From contig NZ_CP049871.1 of assembly GCF_011302055.1 (NCBI RefSeq), positions 826,501-890,500 of the forward strand: a DNA stretch of 64,000 nt. Reading direction: 5' to 3'. This DNA is from Sphingomonas sinipercae. GTDB taxonomy: Bacteria; Pseudomonadota; Alphaproteobacteria; Sphingomonadales; Sphingomonadaceae. Each line of letters begins with the position of its first letter. Position 1 is the stretch's first letter. Below, in pieces: positions 8,615 through 16,919 of this stretch. A program made the translations under genes and the position numbers. The notes below the pieces were generated by a model that was not told where the DNA came from, made no database searches, and worked only from the letters and a program-made list of their open reading frames with translations.

Positions 8615-8682
8615 CGTCATTGCGAGCGAAGCGAAGCAATCCCGCTGGATTGCCACGTCGTCTTCGGCTTCTCGCAATGACG
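8615..8682. repeat. REP-like palindromic element
   Basis: Perfect 12-bp outer arms: CGTCATTGCGAG (8615-8626) and CTCGCAATGACG (8671-8682). A second perfect 7-bp hairpin lies inside (GCAATCC 8636-8642, GGATTGC 8647-8653, loop CGCT). The whole 68-bp unit can fold into one long interrupted stem. The core resembles dispersed palindromes I know from sphingomonad and other alphaproteobacterial genomes. It lies 2 bases after the arfB stop, so it may also end that transcript. Copy number cannot be judged from this window. Confidence 0.8.
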
Positions 8683-8695
8683 AGGAGACAGAAGA

Positions 8696-9175
8696 ATGTA
8701 CGACTTCAAGATTGAAACCGGTGACGCGCCCGCGATGTATGCGGATCTCGCGCTGGCGCTCGAAGGCCTTACCAGCGGCGAGCCCGATGCGATTGCCAAT
8801 ATGGCCAATGCGGCCGCGCTGATCTGGGAAACGCTTCCGGACCTCAATTGGGCCGGCTTCTATCGCAATGTCGGCGCTGAGCTAGTCGTCGGGCCTTTCC
8901 AGGGGCGCCCGGCCTGCATTCGAATCCCGTTCGGCAGCGGTGTGTGCGGTGCGGCAGCCGCAACCCAGCAGGTCCAGCGGGTCGACGACGTCAACGCGTT
9001 CCCCGGTCACATCGCCTGCGACGCCGCAAGCGCAAGCGAACTGGTCGTCCCGATCGTCCGCGATGGTGAGCTGCTGGCGGTCCTCGACCTCGACAGCCCC
9101 AGGCCCGGGCGATTTAGTGCCGACGATGAAGCCGGCTGCGTCCGCCTCGCGGAAATCCTTGCCCGCGTGCTTTAG
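8696..9175 (+). CDS. msrC: Free methionine-(R)-sulfoxide reductase (GAF domain)
   Basis: A 159-residue single GAF-domain enzyme that reduces free methionine-R-sulfoxide with thioredoxin. It has NWAGFYR and GPFQGRPACIRIPFG, then GVCG (C84), then FPGHIACD (C108). Together with C74 these are the three cysteines of the fRMsr catalytic/resolving set. SELVVPI and LDLDSP complete the fold. Cytoplasmic oxidative-damage repair. Start ATG is preceded by AGGAGACAGAAG. The stop overlaps the convergent universal stress gene by 4 bases. Confidence 0.9.
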   Translation: MYDFKIETGDAPAMYADLALALEGLTSGEPDAIANMANAAALIWETLPDLNWAGFYRNVGAELVVGPFQGRPACIRIPFGSGVCGAAAATQQVQRVDDVNAFPGHIACDAASASELVVPIVRDGELLAVLDLDSPRPGRFSADDEAGCVRLAEILARVL

Positions 9176-9636
9176 CTGAGCAGTTCGAGCCGTTCGTCCG
9201 ACAACCCGCCCGGGATGATCATCACCGGGCAGGCGAGCGTGCCGGCATCCTTGCCCGCGAAGTGCGACACGAGCTCGCCCGGGCTCCCGCTCGGCGCCGC
9301 TCCAAGCACCAGCGCCGCAATATCGTCGCGGCTGGTCAGGTAATCGCGCACGATTTTCACCGCGTCCCCCTGGCGGAGCACGATTTCCGGCTTGATCCCT
9401 GCTTCGTCGAACAGCTCGCCCACGGCAGCGCTGACGATGCCTTCGATGCGCAGCTGCTGGTCTTCTTCCATCGCCGCCTGGACGCCGCCCCATTGGACGA
9501 AATCCTGCGGCGCGACCACGGCCAGCACTTCGACATGCCCGCCGGTCTTGACCGCGCGGCGAGCGGCGAAGCGCAGCGCCACGCGCGCTTCGGCGCTGTC
9601 GTCGATCACGACCAGATAAGTGCGGCCCCCTGCCAT
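9172..9636 (-). CDS. Universal stress protein (UspA family)
   Basis: A 154-residue single-domain protein. The start is YLVVIDDSAEARVALRFA, and the C-terminal half carries VLGAAPSGSPGELVSHFAGK followed by CPVMIIPGG. This matches the G-2X-G-9X-G(S/T) ATP-binding pattern of the family only loosely, so ATP binding is uncertain. UspA proteins accumulate under growth arrest and stress; a specific role cannot be inferred. Starts ATG at 9636 and faces pdhC across a 124-bp divergent gap. Confidence 0.85.
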   Translation of the reverse strand: MAGGRTYLVVIDDSAEARVALRFAARRAVKTGGHVEVLAVVAPQDFVQWGGVQAAMEEDQQLRIEGIVSAAVGELFDEAGIKPEIVLRQGDAVKIVRDYLTSRDDIAALVLGAAPSGSPGELVSHFAGKDAGTLACPVMIIPGGLSDERLELLS

Positions 9637-9760
9637 CGGCTCGAACGCTGCGGCAAAGCGCGGCCGAGCGCAAGCGAGAGGCCGCTGGCCCGTCGCAGAC
9701 TTGACCCTGACCGGCGCATTCGCTTTGTGCCGCTAGCCTGCCCCACGCGGAAAGACCCTG

Positions 9761-11056
9761 ATGCCAATCGAGCTTAAAATGCCGGCCCTGTCCCCGACGA
9801 TGGAAGAGGGCACCCTTGCCAAATGGCTGGTCAAGGAAGGGGACGAGGTGACGTCCGGCGACATTCTTGCCGAGATCGAGACCGACAAGGCGACTATGGA
9901 GTTCGAAGCCGTCGACGAGGGCACGATCGCGAAAATCCTCGTCGCCGAGGGAAGCGACGGGGTGAAGGTCGGAACGCCGATCGCCATCCTCGCCTGCGAA
10001 GGCGAGGACGCGTCGAGTGCTTCGGCGACTCCGGCTCCGGCGGCAGCGCCCAAGCCCGAAGCTGATCCCGCCAAGGCCCCGACTCCGGAGCCCGAAGTGA
10101 AAGGGTACGGGACCAACCCCGGCGAAGACAAAAAGATCGCGCAGGCCGCTCCGCAGCCGCAGGCGAAGTCCGGCGGCGACCGGGTGAAGGCATCGCCCCT
10201 GGCCCGGCGCATTGCCGAGGCGCAGGGCGTCGAGCTGTCCGGAATCACCGGCAGCGGTCCCGGCGGGCGAATCGTCAAAGCGGATATCGAGGGCAAGGCC
10301 GGCTCCCCGGCGCAAGCGACGGCCAAGGCGGGCCCGGTAGCTAGCGCGGCCACCGCCGAGACCGACATCCCGCACGAAGCGGTCAAGCTGTCGAACATGC
10401 GCAAGACCATCGCGCGCCGGCTGACCGAGGCGAAGCAGACGATCCCGCACATTTACCTGACGGTCGATATCCAGCTCGATGCGCTGCTCAAGCTGCGCGG
10501 CGAGCTGAACAAGGGGCTGGAGAGCCGCGGCGTGAAGCTGTCGGTGAACGACCTGCTGATCAAGGCGCTGGCCCAGGCACTGATCGAAGTGCCGGAGTGC
10601 AATGTCAGTTTCGCGGGCGACAGCCTCATCAAGTACAGCCGCGCCGACATCTCGGTCGCTGTGTCCATCCCGGGCGGGCTGATCACGCCGATCGTGGCGG
10701 GCGCCGACGGCAAGAGCGTCTCGGCCATCGCGACCGAGATCAAGGAGCTCGCCGGCCGCGCCAAGGAAGGCAAGCTGCAGCCGCACGAATATCAGGGCGG
10801 CACGGCTTCGCTCAGCAACATGGGCATGTACGGGATCAAGCAGTTCGACGCCGTCATCAACCCGCCGCAGGCGATGATCATGGCGATCGGCGCGGGTGAG
10901 AAGCGGCCCTACGTGATCAACGACTCGCTCCAGATCGCCACCGTGATGAGCGCCACCGGCAGCTTCGACCACCGCGCCATCGACGGCGCCGACGGCGCGC
11001 GGCTGATGCAGGCGTTCAAGCGGCTAGTGGAGAATCCTCTGGGAATGCTTGCTTGA
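9761..11056 (+). CDS. pdhC: Pyruvate dehydrogenase complex dihydrolipoamide acetyltransferase (E2)
   Basis: Core E2 subunit that transfers the acetyl group from lipoate to CoA. Length is 431 residues. The lipoyl domain (1-80) has the lipoylated lysine K43 in [10 protein letters not shown]. An alanine/proline linker (about 86-140) follows. The peripheral-subunit binding domain is near 146-180 ([27 protein letters not shown]). The catalytic domain (about 200-431) ends with [16 protein letters not shown], with catalytic H404 and D408. A single lipoyl domain is normal for alphaproteobacterial PdhC. pdhA and pdhB are not in the window. The stop overlaps the next start by 4 bases. Confidence 0.95.
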   Translation: MPIELKMPALSPTMEEGTLAKWLVKEGDEVTSGDILAEIETDKATMEFEAVDEGTIAKILVAEGSDGVKVGTPIAILACEGEDASSASATPAPAAAPKPEADPAKAPTPEPEVKGYGTNPGEDKKIAQAAPQPQAKSGGDRVKASPLARRIAEAQGVELSGITGSGPGGRIVKADIEGKAGSPAQATAKAGPVASAATAETDIPHEAVKLSNMRKTIARRLTEAKQTIPHIYLTVDIQLDALLKLRGELNKGLESRGVKLSVNDLLIKALAQALIEVPECNVSFAGDSLIKYSRADISVAVSIPGGLITPIVAGADGKSVSAIATEIKELAGRAKEGKLQPHEYQGGTASLSNMGMYGIKQFDAVINPPQAMIMAIGAGEKRPYVINDSLQIATVMSATGSFDHRAIDGADGARLMQAFKRLVENPLGMLA

Positions 11057-11466
11057 GCTTATTGCTGCTTCGAGTGGCGTTCATGGTCGTTATCTTGACC
11101 GCGCCATTCGTGCTGCTCGCGATGGCTCAGGGTAAGGCAGGCGGCCTCATCTGGCTGATGTTCCCGGTCGTATTGTTCGTTCCGGTCCTGCTTGCGTCGA
11201 TCCTCTTGCTCGCGCCGTTCGAAGCGACGGTCGAGCGGTTCGGATGGAACGCGAATATACTTTTGCCGATATTCGGCGGTCTTCTCGGAGGCCTTGTTGT
11301 CGCGGTCGCATTCAAGATCTCGAAGAACCCGCAAGTGATGACGAAACTGCTGAATGGCGACCCGGCAATCGTGGGGGCGACGGCTGGAATTATCCTCACC
11401 GGCGCGGTCATCGCGGGCTTATGGCGCATCTCGCTATGGGCATTGAAGTGGATGGACTGGGCATGA
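11053..11466 (+). CDS. Small integral membrane protein, unknown
   Basis: A 137-residue protein that I do not recognise. Four hydrophobic helices are visible: about 3-25, 31-54, 68-88 and 103-130. Between helices 3 and 4 lies a polar loop ([17 protein letters not shown]). It begins with TTG inside the pdhC stop (TTGA overlap) and ends in an ATGA overlap with the thioesterase, so it is translationally tied to both. Base composition looks lower in GC than pdhC, with runs such as ATATACTTTTGCCGATATTC. An internal ATG 10 codons in is an alternative start. Confidence 0.65.
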   Translation: MSLLLLRVAFMVVILTAPFVLLAMAQGKAGGLIWLMFPVVLFVPVLLASILLLAPFEATVERFGWNANILLPIFGGLLGGLVVAVAFKISKNPQVMTKLLNGDPAIVGATAGIILTGAVIAGLWRISLWALKWMDWA

Positions 11467-11828
11467 CCCGCGACAATCCGCACATCCGAGTCACAGCAAT
11501 GCCCGCCGACACCAACCCCTATGGCGGCGTCTTCGGCGGCTGGTTGATGAGCCAGATGGGCCTGGCGTGCGGATCGTTCGCCTCCAAGCACAGCAAGGGG
11601 AAGGCGATCCTGGTTGCCGCGGACGCCCTGAAGTTTCCCGGCGCGATGGCGGTTGGCGATGAGCTTAGCGTCGAACTGCTGAAGCAGGGGCGCACGTCGA
11701 TGCGGCTGCGGGCACAAGCGGTCGCGCGGGAGCGTGACGGCGAGGCGGAGAAAGTCGTGGCGGAGGGCGAACTCACCTTCGTCGCACTGGGGTCCGACGA
11801 TCGGCCTCGGGAAATCGCCCCCGCTTAA
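11463..11828 (+). CDS. Acyl-CoA thioesterase, hotdog domain (YciA-like)
   Basis: A 121-residue single hotdog domain. PADTNPYGGVFGGWLMSQM is the catalytic-turn region of the YciA/acyl-CoA hydrolase group, and LKFPGAMAVGDELSVEL is the following strand pair. Hydrolyses acyl-CoA to the free acid and CoA; substrate not determined. ATG 11463 overlaps the upstream stop (ATGA). It is the third gene of a pdhC-linked operon and converges on astD with overlapping stops. Confidence 0.82.
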   Translation: MTRDNPHIRVTAMPADTNPYGGVFGGWLMSQMGLACGSFASKHSKGKAILVAADALKFPGAMAVGDELSVELLKQGRTSMRLRAQAVARERDGEAEKVVAEGELTFVALGSDDRPREIAPA

Positions 11829-13252
11829 TCTTCCTGCATGTTCGGATCGCGCAGGCCCTGGGCGATGCCGCCGCGAATGCTCGTGCCCTGCACGCTGGTC
11901 ACCGGATAAGCGCAATAATCGGCGGCATAAAAGGCGCTTGGGCGATGATTACCCGACAGGCCGACGCCGCCGAATGGGGCGTTGGACGGGGCGCCGTTGG
12001 TCGGCTTGTTCCAGTTGATGACCCCGGCGCGGACCTCGCTCCAGAAGCGCTCGAACTGTTCCGGGCTGCCGCCCAGCAGGCTCGCCGCCAGGCCGAAGCG
12101 AGTGTTGTTCGCCTCCGCGATCGCATCGTCGAAGCTCTTCACCCGGATCAGCTGGATCACCGGCCCGAAAAGCTCCTCGTCCGGCCGATCGCGGACATCG
12201 GTCACGTCGATCAGGGCGGGGGTCAAGTAAGGGCGATCCTCGAACGGACGGTCGAGACGACGGATCGGCTTGCCGCCCCTGATCATCAGCTCCACCCACT
12301 GCTCCTGCAAGTGGTCGGCGGCGGCATTGTCGATCACCGGCCCCATGAACGGCGGCGGTTCGGCGAACGGCTCGTCGACGATCATCCGGTCGATCAGCGC
12401 GGTCAGCGCGTCCAGCAACGGCCCTTGCTTGCCATCCTCGACGATCAGCCGCCGCGCGGCGGTGCAGCGTTGCCCGGCGCTGAGATAGCCGGATTGGGCG
12501 ACGATGGCGGCGGCGGCCTCGATGTCCTTGGCGTTCCATACGACCATCGGGTTGTTGCCGCCCAGCTCCAGCGCCAGAATCTTGTGCGGAGTCTCGGCGA
12601 ACTGCTTGTGCAACGCCATCCCGGCCCGCGCCGAGCCGGTGAAGAGCAGGCCGTCGATGTCCGCCTGCTCGGCCAGCGCCCGGCCCTCGTCGGGGCCGCC
12701 GACCAGCAACCGGACGACGCCTTTGGGAACGCCCGCCTCGTGGTAGCATCGGACGAGGAATTCGCCGGTCGCGGGTGTCTTTTCCGATGGCTTGAAGACC
12801 ACCGCGTTGCCCGCGATCAGCGCCGGGACGATGTGCCCGTTCGGCAGGTGCGCGGGGAAATTGTAGGGCCCGAGCACCGCCAGCACGCCATGCGGCTTGT
12901 GCTGGACGATGACCTTGTTGCCCATCGCCGCTTCGACGGTCCGCTTGGGCGTGCGCTCGGCGAAGGCATTGATCGAAATCTCGACCTTGTTGACCACTGC
13001 ACCGACCTCGGTCTGCGCTTCCCAGAACGGCTTGCCGGTCTCGCGTGCGATCAGTGTCGCGAACGCCTGCTCCTTCTTGCGCACGACGTTGGCAAAGCGG
13101 CGCAGCGTCTCCATCCGGTAGGACGGGGAGCGCCTTGCCCACTCAGCCGCCGCGGCTCGCGCCGCCGCAACCTCGGCGCCAGCCTCGCCGGGCGGTCCGG
13201 CCCAAAGCTGCTTGCCGGTGGCCGGTTCGGTCGAAATCAGTTGTTCGGGCAT
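11825..13252 (-). CDS. astD: Succinylglutamate-semialdehyde dehydrogenase
   Basis: NAD-dependent aldehyde dehydrogenase (475 residues) that oxidises N-succinylglutamate semialdehyde in the arginine succinyltransferase (AST) pathway. AstD-type signature is GPYNFPAHLPNGHIVPAL. Catalytic C263 lies in AGQRCTAARR and general base E229 in LALELGGNNP. FKPSEKTP is the cofactor segment. I chose ATG 13252; a TTG at 13288 overlaps the selO stop (TTGA) and would couple the two genes. astA, astB and astE are not adjacent, so the role here in arginine breakdown is inferred from sequence only. Confidence 0.88.
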   Translation of the reverse strand: MPEQLISTEPATGKQLWAGPPGEAGAEVAAARAAAAEWARRSPSYRMETLRRFANVVRKKEQAFATLIARETGKPFWEAQTEVGAVVNKVEISINAFAERTPKRTVEAAMGNKVIVQHKPHGVLAVLGPYNFPAHLPNGHIVPALIAGNAVVFKPSEKTPATGEFLVRCYHEAGVPKGVVRLLVGGPDEGRALAEQADIDGLLFTGSARAGMALHKQFAETPHKILALELGGNNPMVVWNAKDIEAAAAIVAQSGYLSAGQRCTAARRLIVEDGKQGPLLDALTALIDRMIVDEPFAEPPPFMGPVIDNAAADHLQEQWVELMIRGGKPIRRLDRPFEDRPYLTPALIDVTDVRDRPDEELFGPVIQLIRVKSFDDAIAEANNTRFGLAASLLGGSPEQFERFWSEVRAGVINWNKPTNGAPSNAPFGGVGLSGNHRPSAFYAADYCAYPVTSVQGTSIRGGIAQGLRDPNMQED

Positions 13253-13284
13253 GGGCCGGCCTCCACCATGGGGCGAGTGTTCGG

Positions 13285-14682
13285 TCAAGCGGCGTCGGGT
13301 CCGTCCTGACCCATTGCCGCGCCCATTCGCCGCATGGCGGCGACCTTCGCCTCAAGCGGGCCCCAATCGTCGGCCTCGGCAATGGCCGCCCAGATCGCTT
13401 CAACTTCATCGATGTGCATCGAACATGGTTCTGGGCCGGACCAGTAGGCATGGCGCTGTTCGACCGCGCGGCCTTCAAGATGGGCAGCCAATTCGCGGAA
13501 CGGCGGCTCGGGATACTGACCGGCGCCGGGGTCGCGGCCGCCGCGCCAGTCGAAGAAAAAGCGGTCGATGGTCGCTGCCTTGTTCTCGAGCGCTCGGACG
13601 ATTGCGGCGGCGAGGTCGCGGTCGGCGTCGGGCATGGACGGCGCGACGCCAAGGCGGTGGATCAAGGCGTCGATCAGCGAACGTTCGAAAGTCTCGCCCC
13701 ACCCGCCCAATGTCTCGGTCAGCCCCGCCACGGGCGTCAGCAACGACAGGCAACCGGCGAATTGGGCAACGTCCCAGTGGATCGCCTCCGGCTGCCGTCC
13801 AAAAGCGTAAAGCCCGTAATGGTCGAAGTAAGCGGCGGTGAAATCGGCGTCCCAGTGCGGCGTGAAGCGCCATGGACCGTAATCGAAGCTCTCGCCGGTG
13901 ATGTTGATATTGTCGCTGTTGAGGACGCCGTGAACGAAACCCGCGGCCATGTAGCTGGCCGCCAGCTTCGCGGTTGCGGCGCAGACCAGCCCGAACAAGC
14001 GTCGCGCATTCGTTGCCGGATCGTCGTCGGGGGCCTCGCCGTACAGATGCTCGAGCGAATAGCGAACGAGTTGGTCGAGCCGGCCGGTAGCATTTTCAAA
14101 TGCGTGCCGCTGGAAGCTGCCGATGCGAATGTGGCCATGGCTCAACCGGGTCAGCACGGCCGATCGAGTGGGCGAGGGCTCGTCCCCACGGACCAGTTCC
14201 TCGCCGGTTTCGAAAACGGCGAACGTCTTGGACGTGTTGACGCCCAGCGCATCGAGCATCTCCGTCGCCAGGATTTCGCGCACCGCGCCTTTCAGAGTCA
14301 GGCGCCCGTCGGCGGTGCGGCTCCAGGGTGTCTGGCCGGACCCCTTGGTTCCGAGGTCGAGCAGCCGACCGCGATCGTCGCGAAGCTGCGCGAACAGGAA
14401 ACCGCGTCCGTCGCCAAGCTCCGGATTATACGTGCGGAATTGATGGCCGTGGTAGCGCAGCGCAAGCGGCTGCTGCAGGTTGCCCGCCAGCGGGTCGAAG
14501 CGGCAGAAGTGACGCGCCCACGCTTCGTCGGAAAGGTCGGCCAGCCCGACGGTCGCTGCCGCCCTGCGGTTGAGGAAGCGCGCGGCGCATTGCGGAAAGT
14601 CGGCTGCTCGGACCGGATCGTAGAATGCGTCGCCAAGCTGGAGGATTTGGACGTCCGGGCGGTAGGGTTGCTCGACTTGCAT
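13285..14682 (-). CDS. selO: Protein adenylyltransferase SelO (YdiU family pseudokinase)
   Basis: A 465-residue pseudokinase-fold enzyme that transfers AMP from ATP to Ser/Thr/Tyr of proteins, linked to redox homeostasis in E. coli. Family signatures are RYHGHQFRTYNPELGDGRG, LGTKGSGQTPWSR, and the active-site region HGVLNSDNINITGESFDYGP. WDVAQFAGCLSLL follows. The mitochondrial form ends in selenocysteine; no such C-terminal motif is present here. ATG 14682 fits the family N-terminus. It is divergent from the alpha/beta hydrolase gene and runs into astD. Confidence 0.92.
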   Translation of the reverse strand: MQVEQPYRPDVQILQLGDAFYDPVRAADFPQCAARFLNRRAAATVGLADLSDEAWARHFCRFDPLAGNLQQPLALRYHGHQFRTYNPELGDGRGFLFAQLRDDRGRLLDLGTKGSGQTPWSRTADGRLTLKGAVREILATEMLDALGVNTSKTFAVFETGEELVRGDEPSPTRSAVLTRLSHGHIRIGSFQRHAFENATGRLDQLVRYSLEHLYGEAPDDDPATNARRLFGLVCAATAKLAASYMAAGFVHGVLNSDNINITGESFDYGPWRFTPHWDADFTAAYFDHYGLYAFGRQPEAIHWDVAQFAGCLSLLTPVAGLTETLGGWGETFERSLIDALIHRLGVAPSMPDADRDLAAAIVRALENKAATIDRFFFDWRGGRDPGAGQYPEPPFRELAAHLEGRAVEQRHAYWSGPEPCSMHIDEVEAIWAAIAEADDWGPLEAKVAAMRRMGAAMGQDGPDAA

Positions 14683-14723
14683 CCCGTCGCGATAGGGGAG
14701 GCCACCGGCAGGGGGAACCACGG

Positions 14724-15584
14724 ATGGCAGCCTGGAGCGACCGATACTGGACCAGCCGCGACGGCCTGAAGCTCCATTTCCGCGATTATGCCGGGCCCAG
14801 CGACCGTCCACCATTGCTGTGCCTCCACGGCCTGACCCGCAACGGCCGCGATTTCGAAAGCCTCGCTAACCGTTACGCCGGGCAGTGGCGGCTGATCGTG
14901 CCCGATTTTCGCGGTCGCGGATCGAGCGGCTACGATCCCAATTCGGCCAACTACCTGCCGCAGACCTACGCCGCCGACGTGATCCAGTTGCTGGCCGAGA
15001 TCGAGGTCGACCGCGCGGTGTTCATCGGCACCTCGCTCGGCGGTCTGGTGACGATGATCGTCGCCGCGGTCGCGCCGCAACTGATCGCCGGGGCGCTGCT
15101 CAACGACGTCGGACCGGAACTCAACACCAAAGGCCTCGACCGAATCCGCGATTATGTCGGCAAGCCCGAGCTGTTTCGCGATTGGGCAGAAGCGACGTCG
15201 GCCTTCTCGGAGCGCCTTGCCGGCGTTCACCCGCGCTACGACACCGCGGCGTGGGAACGCTACGCGCGGCGGGTGTGCCGGCAGACGGAACGCGGGATCG
15301 AGCTCGATTATGACATGGCGATCGTCGATCCGTTCGATGCGCTTTACATCGAACCGCGGCCGGACGCCTGGCCCCTGTTCGCCGCGCTAGGCGGCCGCCC
15401 GCTGACCATTTTGCGCGGAGAGACGTCCGACCTGTTGCCGGCCGAAGCCGCCGAGCGAATGCGCCAGGCGATCCCAGGGGCCGAGCTGGTGACCGTGCCG
15501 AAGGTTGGCCACGCGCCCGACTTTGAAGAACCGGAGACCATCGCGGCAGTCGATCGCTTGCTGGAGCGCGTGCTCGCCGCCTAA
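14724..15584 (+). CDS. Alpha/beta hydrolase
   Basis: A 286-residue alpha/beta-hydrolase fold protein. The oxyanion region is CLHGLTRNGRD, the nucleophile elbow is GTSLGG (S104), the acid probably lies in the RGETSDLL loop, and the catalytic histidine is H263 in KVGHAPDFEEP. DFRGRGSSGYDP is typical of esterase/epoxide-hydrolase relatives. No signal peptide. The ribosome site AGGGGGAA precedes ATG 14724. The natural substrate is not deducible. It converges on the SCO gene with a 4-base overlap. Confidence 0.87.
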   Translation: MAAWSDRYWTSRDGLKLHFRDYAGPSDRPPLLCLHGLTRNGRDFESLANRYAGQWRLIVPDFRGRGSSGYDPNSANYLPQTYAADVIQLLAEIEVDRAVFIGTSLGGLVTMIVAAVAPQLIAGALLNDVGPELNTKGLDRIRDYVGKPELFRDWAEATSAFSERLAGVHPRYDTAAWERYARRVCRQTERGIELDYDMAIVDPFDALYIEPRPDAWPLFAALGGRPLTILRGETSDLLPAEAAERMRQAIPGAELVTVPKVGHAPDFEEPETIAAVDRLLERVLAA

Positions 15585-16171
15585 CCGACCAGCATTTTCA
15601 GCTTGTCGAGGGCGGGAGCGTCCCCCTCGTCGGCCGCAATCGTCCCCGCGCGCTGGCCGTCGCGGTCGAACAGCTGCACGGTTGCCGTATGATCGACCGT
15701 ATAGTCGCCGCCGCTAGTCGGCACCTTCTGCGAGAAGATTCCAAACTGCTGCTTCACCCCGTCGATCTGCGCAGGCGATCCGGTCAGGCCGATGACCGGA
15801 GAATTGAAGGCTTTCGAATAAGCGCCGACCTCCTCGGCCCCGTCCCGCTCCGGATCGACGGTGACGAACACGATGTTGAACGCTTCCTCACCGCGCCCGA
15901 CCGCCTTGCGCAGCCGGATCAGCCGCGAAAGCGTCGTCGGGCAGACGTCCGGGCAGTGGGTGAAGCCAAAAAACAGCGCATAGGGCTTTCCAGCCAGCTT
16001 GCTGCTCGGAAACGGCTGCCCATTGCCGTCAGTCAGGGTGAAGGGGCCAACGGGCGTCGAAGCGGCGCTGATCGTCATGGGCTGCTGTTCGTGGCCCCGA
16101 GTGGCAACCAACACGCCGGCCACCGCTGCCACCGCCACCGCAATCCAAAGAACGATCCGCAAGCGCTTCAC
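15581..16171 (-). CDS. SCO1/SenC family copper-delivery protein
   Basis: A 196-residue membrane-anchored thioredoxin-like protein that helps load the CuA site of cytochrome oxidase. N-terminal anchor helix is at 5-24. The copper ligands are C73 and C77 (THCPDVCP) and H161 (VDHTATV), the full CxxxC...H set. It follows the PCuAC gene with a 4-base overlap; both act in the same copper-insertion route, so the pair forms a functional operon. Confidence 0.94.
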   Translation of the reverse strand: MKRLRIVLWIAVAVAAVAGVLVATRGHEQQPMTISAASTPVGPFTLTDGNGQPFPSSKLAGKPYALFFGFTHCPDVCPTTLSRLIRLRKAVGRGEEAFNIVFVTVDPERDGAEEVGAYSKAFNSPVIGLTGSPAQIDGVKQQFGIFSQKVPTSGGDYTVDHTATVQLFDRDGQRAGTIAADEGDAPALDKLKMLVG

Positions 16172-16608
16172 ATCGCCGCTCCGGCAGCATCTTTCACCGG
16201 CAAGGCGATCGACAGCTCGGCGCCGCGCTCGAAGCGCAGCCGAAGCGTGAAGGGCTGCCCGATCGTAAGCGGCTGTTTCAGCCCCGTGATCATGATGTGA
16301 TCCCCGCCCGGACGGAACTGGGCCGTCGCGCCGTGCTGGAGCTCAACCCGCGCCAGTGGCCGCATCCGCATGATTCCCCCCGCCATCGAGGTGCTGTGCA
16401 TGGACGCGGCACCGTCGCTGGCAGCGACTTCGACAAGCGCGTCGGCGCCGCCACGGTTGGTCAGCGTCAGGTAAGCGGCGGTGCTGGCCTGCCCGTCTTG
16501 GGTCGCTCTTACCCATGCGTCGCGGACTTCGATCTCGGGCGCGGCGTCGGGTGCCGAGCAGGATGCGAGCAAGAAGAGCAGCACGGGGGCCGCGCATCGT
16601 TTCAACAT
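16168..16608 (-). CDS. Periplasmic copper chaperone PCu(A)C, lipoprotein
   Basis: A 146-residue copper(I) chaperone for cytochrome oxidase assembly. The copper motif H-X10-M-X21-H-X-M is matched exactly (H71, M82, H104, M106). The N-terminus is a lipoprotein signal with lipobox LASC (C17), so it is anchored in the envelope. It is first gene of a two-gene unit with the SCO protein; passing copper from PCu(A)C to SCO to CuA is the established scheme. Confidence 0.93.
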   Translation of the reverse strand: MLKRCAAPVLLFLLASCSAPDAAPEIEVRDAWVRATQDGQASTAAYLTLTNRGGADALVEVAASDGAASMHSTSMAGGIMRMRPLARVELQHGATAQFRPGGDHIMITGLKQPLTIGQPFTLRLRFERGAELSIALPVKDAAGAAM

Positions 16609-16674
16609 CGCTTCACTCTCTCCGGTCGTTCACAGCCGGGACTGGGCGGGCAAGCGCTGCCAATCGGTTGAAGT

Positions 16675-16748
16675 TGGAGGCCCGAGCCGGAATCGAACCG
16701 GCGTGCAAGGATTTGCAGTCCTCTGCGTAACCACTCCGCCATCGGGCC
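16675..16748 (-). tRNA. tRNA-Cys (GCA anticodon)
   Basis: The reverse complement gives a 74-base cloverleaf. The acceptor is GGCCCGA/TCGGGCC with discriminator U73 (typical of tRNA-Cys), the anticodon loop is CTGCAAA with anticodon GCA, the T-arm contains GGTTCGAATCC, and CCA is encoded. The 171 bases between this gene and pcm show only a weak TATAAC (16910-16915) close to the pcm ATG. Confidence 0.96.
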
Positions 16749-16919
16749 GCCGCCGCGCATTTCGTTGGGAATTCAGGTCCGGTCAAGGGCAAAGGCCCGA
16801 CGACGCCCTTCGCGACGACGGTTCTTTTCGACGAGCGGCACTAGCGTCGGCTTGGCGTAGGGACCCTCGCCGGATAAGAGCATCTTGTATCGCAACTGTA
16901 TTAGCGGCATATAACACCT

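Noticed and set aside
8882..10972. 696-codon open frame on the minus strand opposite msrC, the stress gene and pdhC
   Set aside because: Runs antisense to clearly coding, motif-bearing genes; its translation is rich in R, G, H and D with no domain. Long antisense frames are expected at this GC content.
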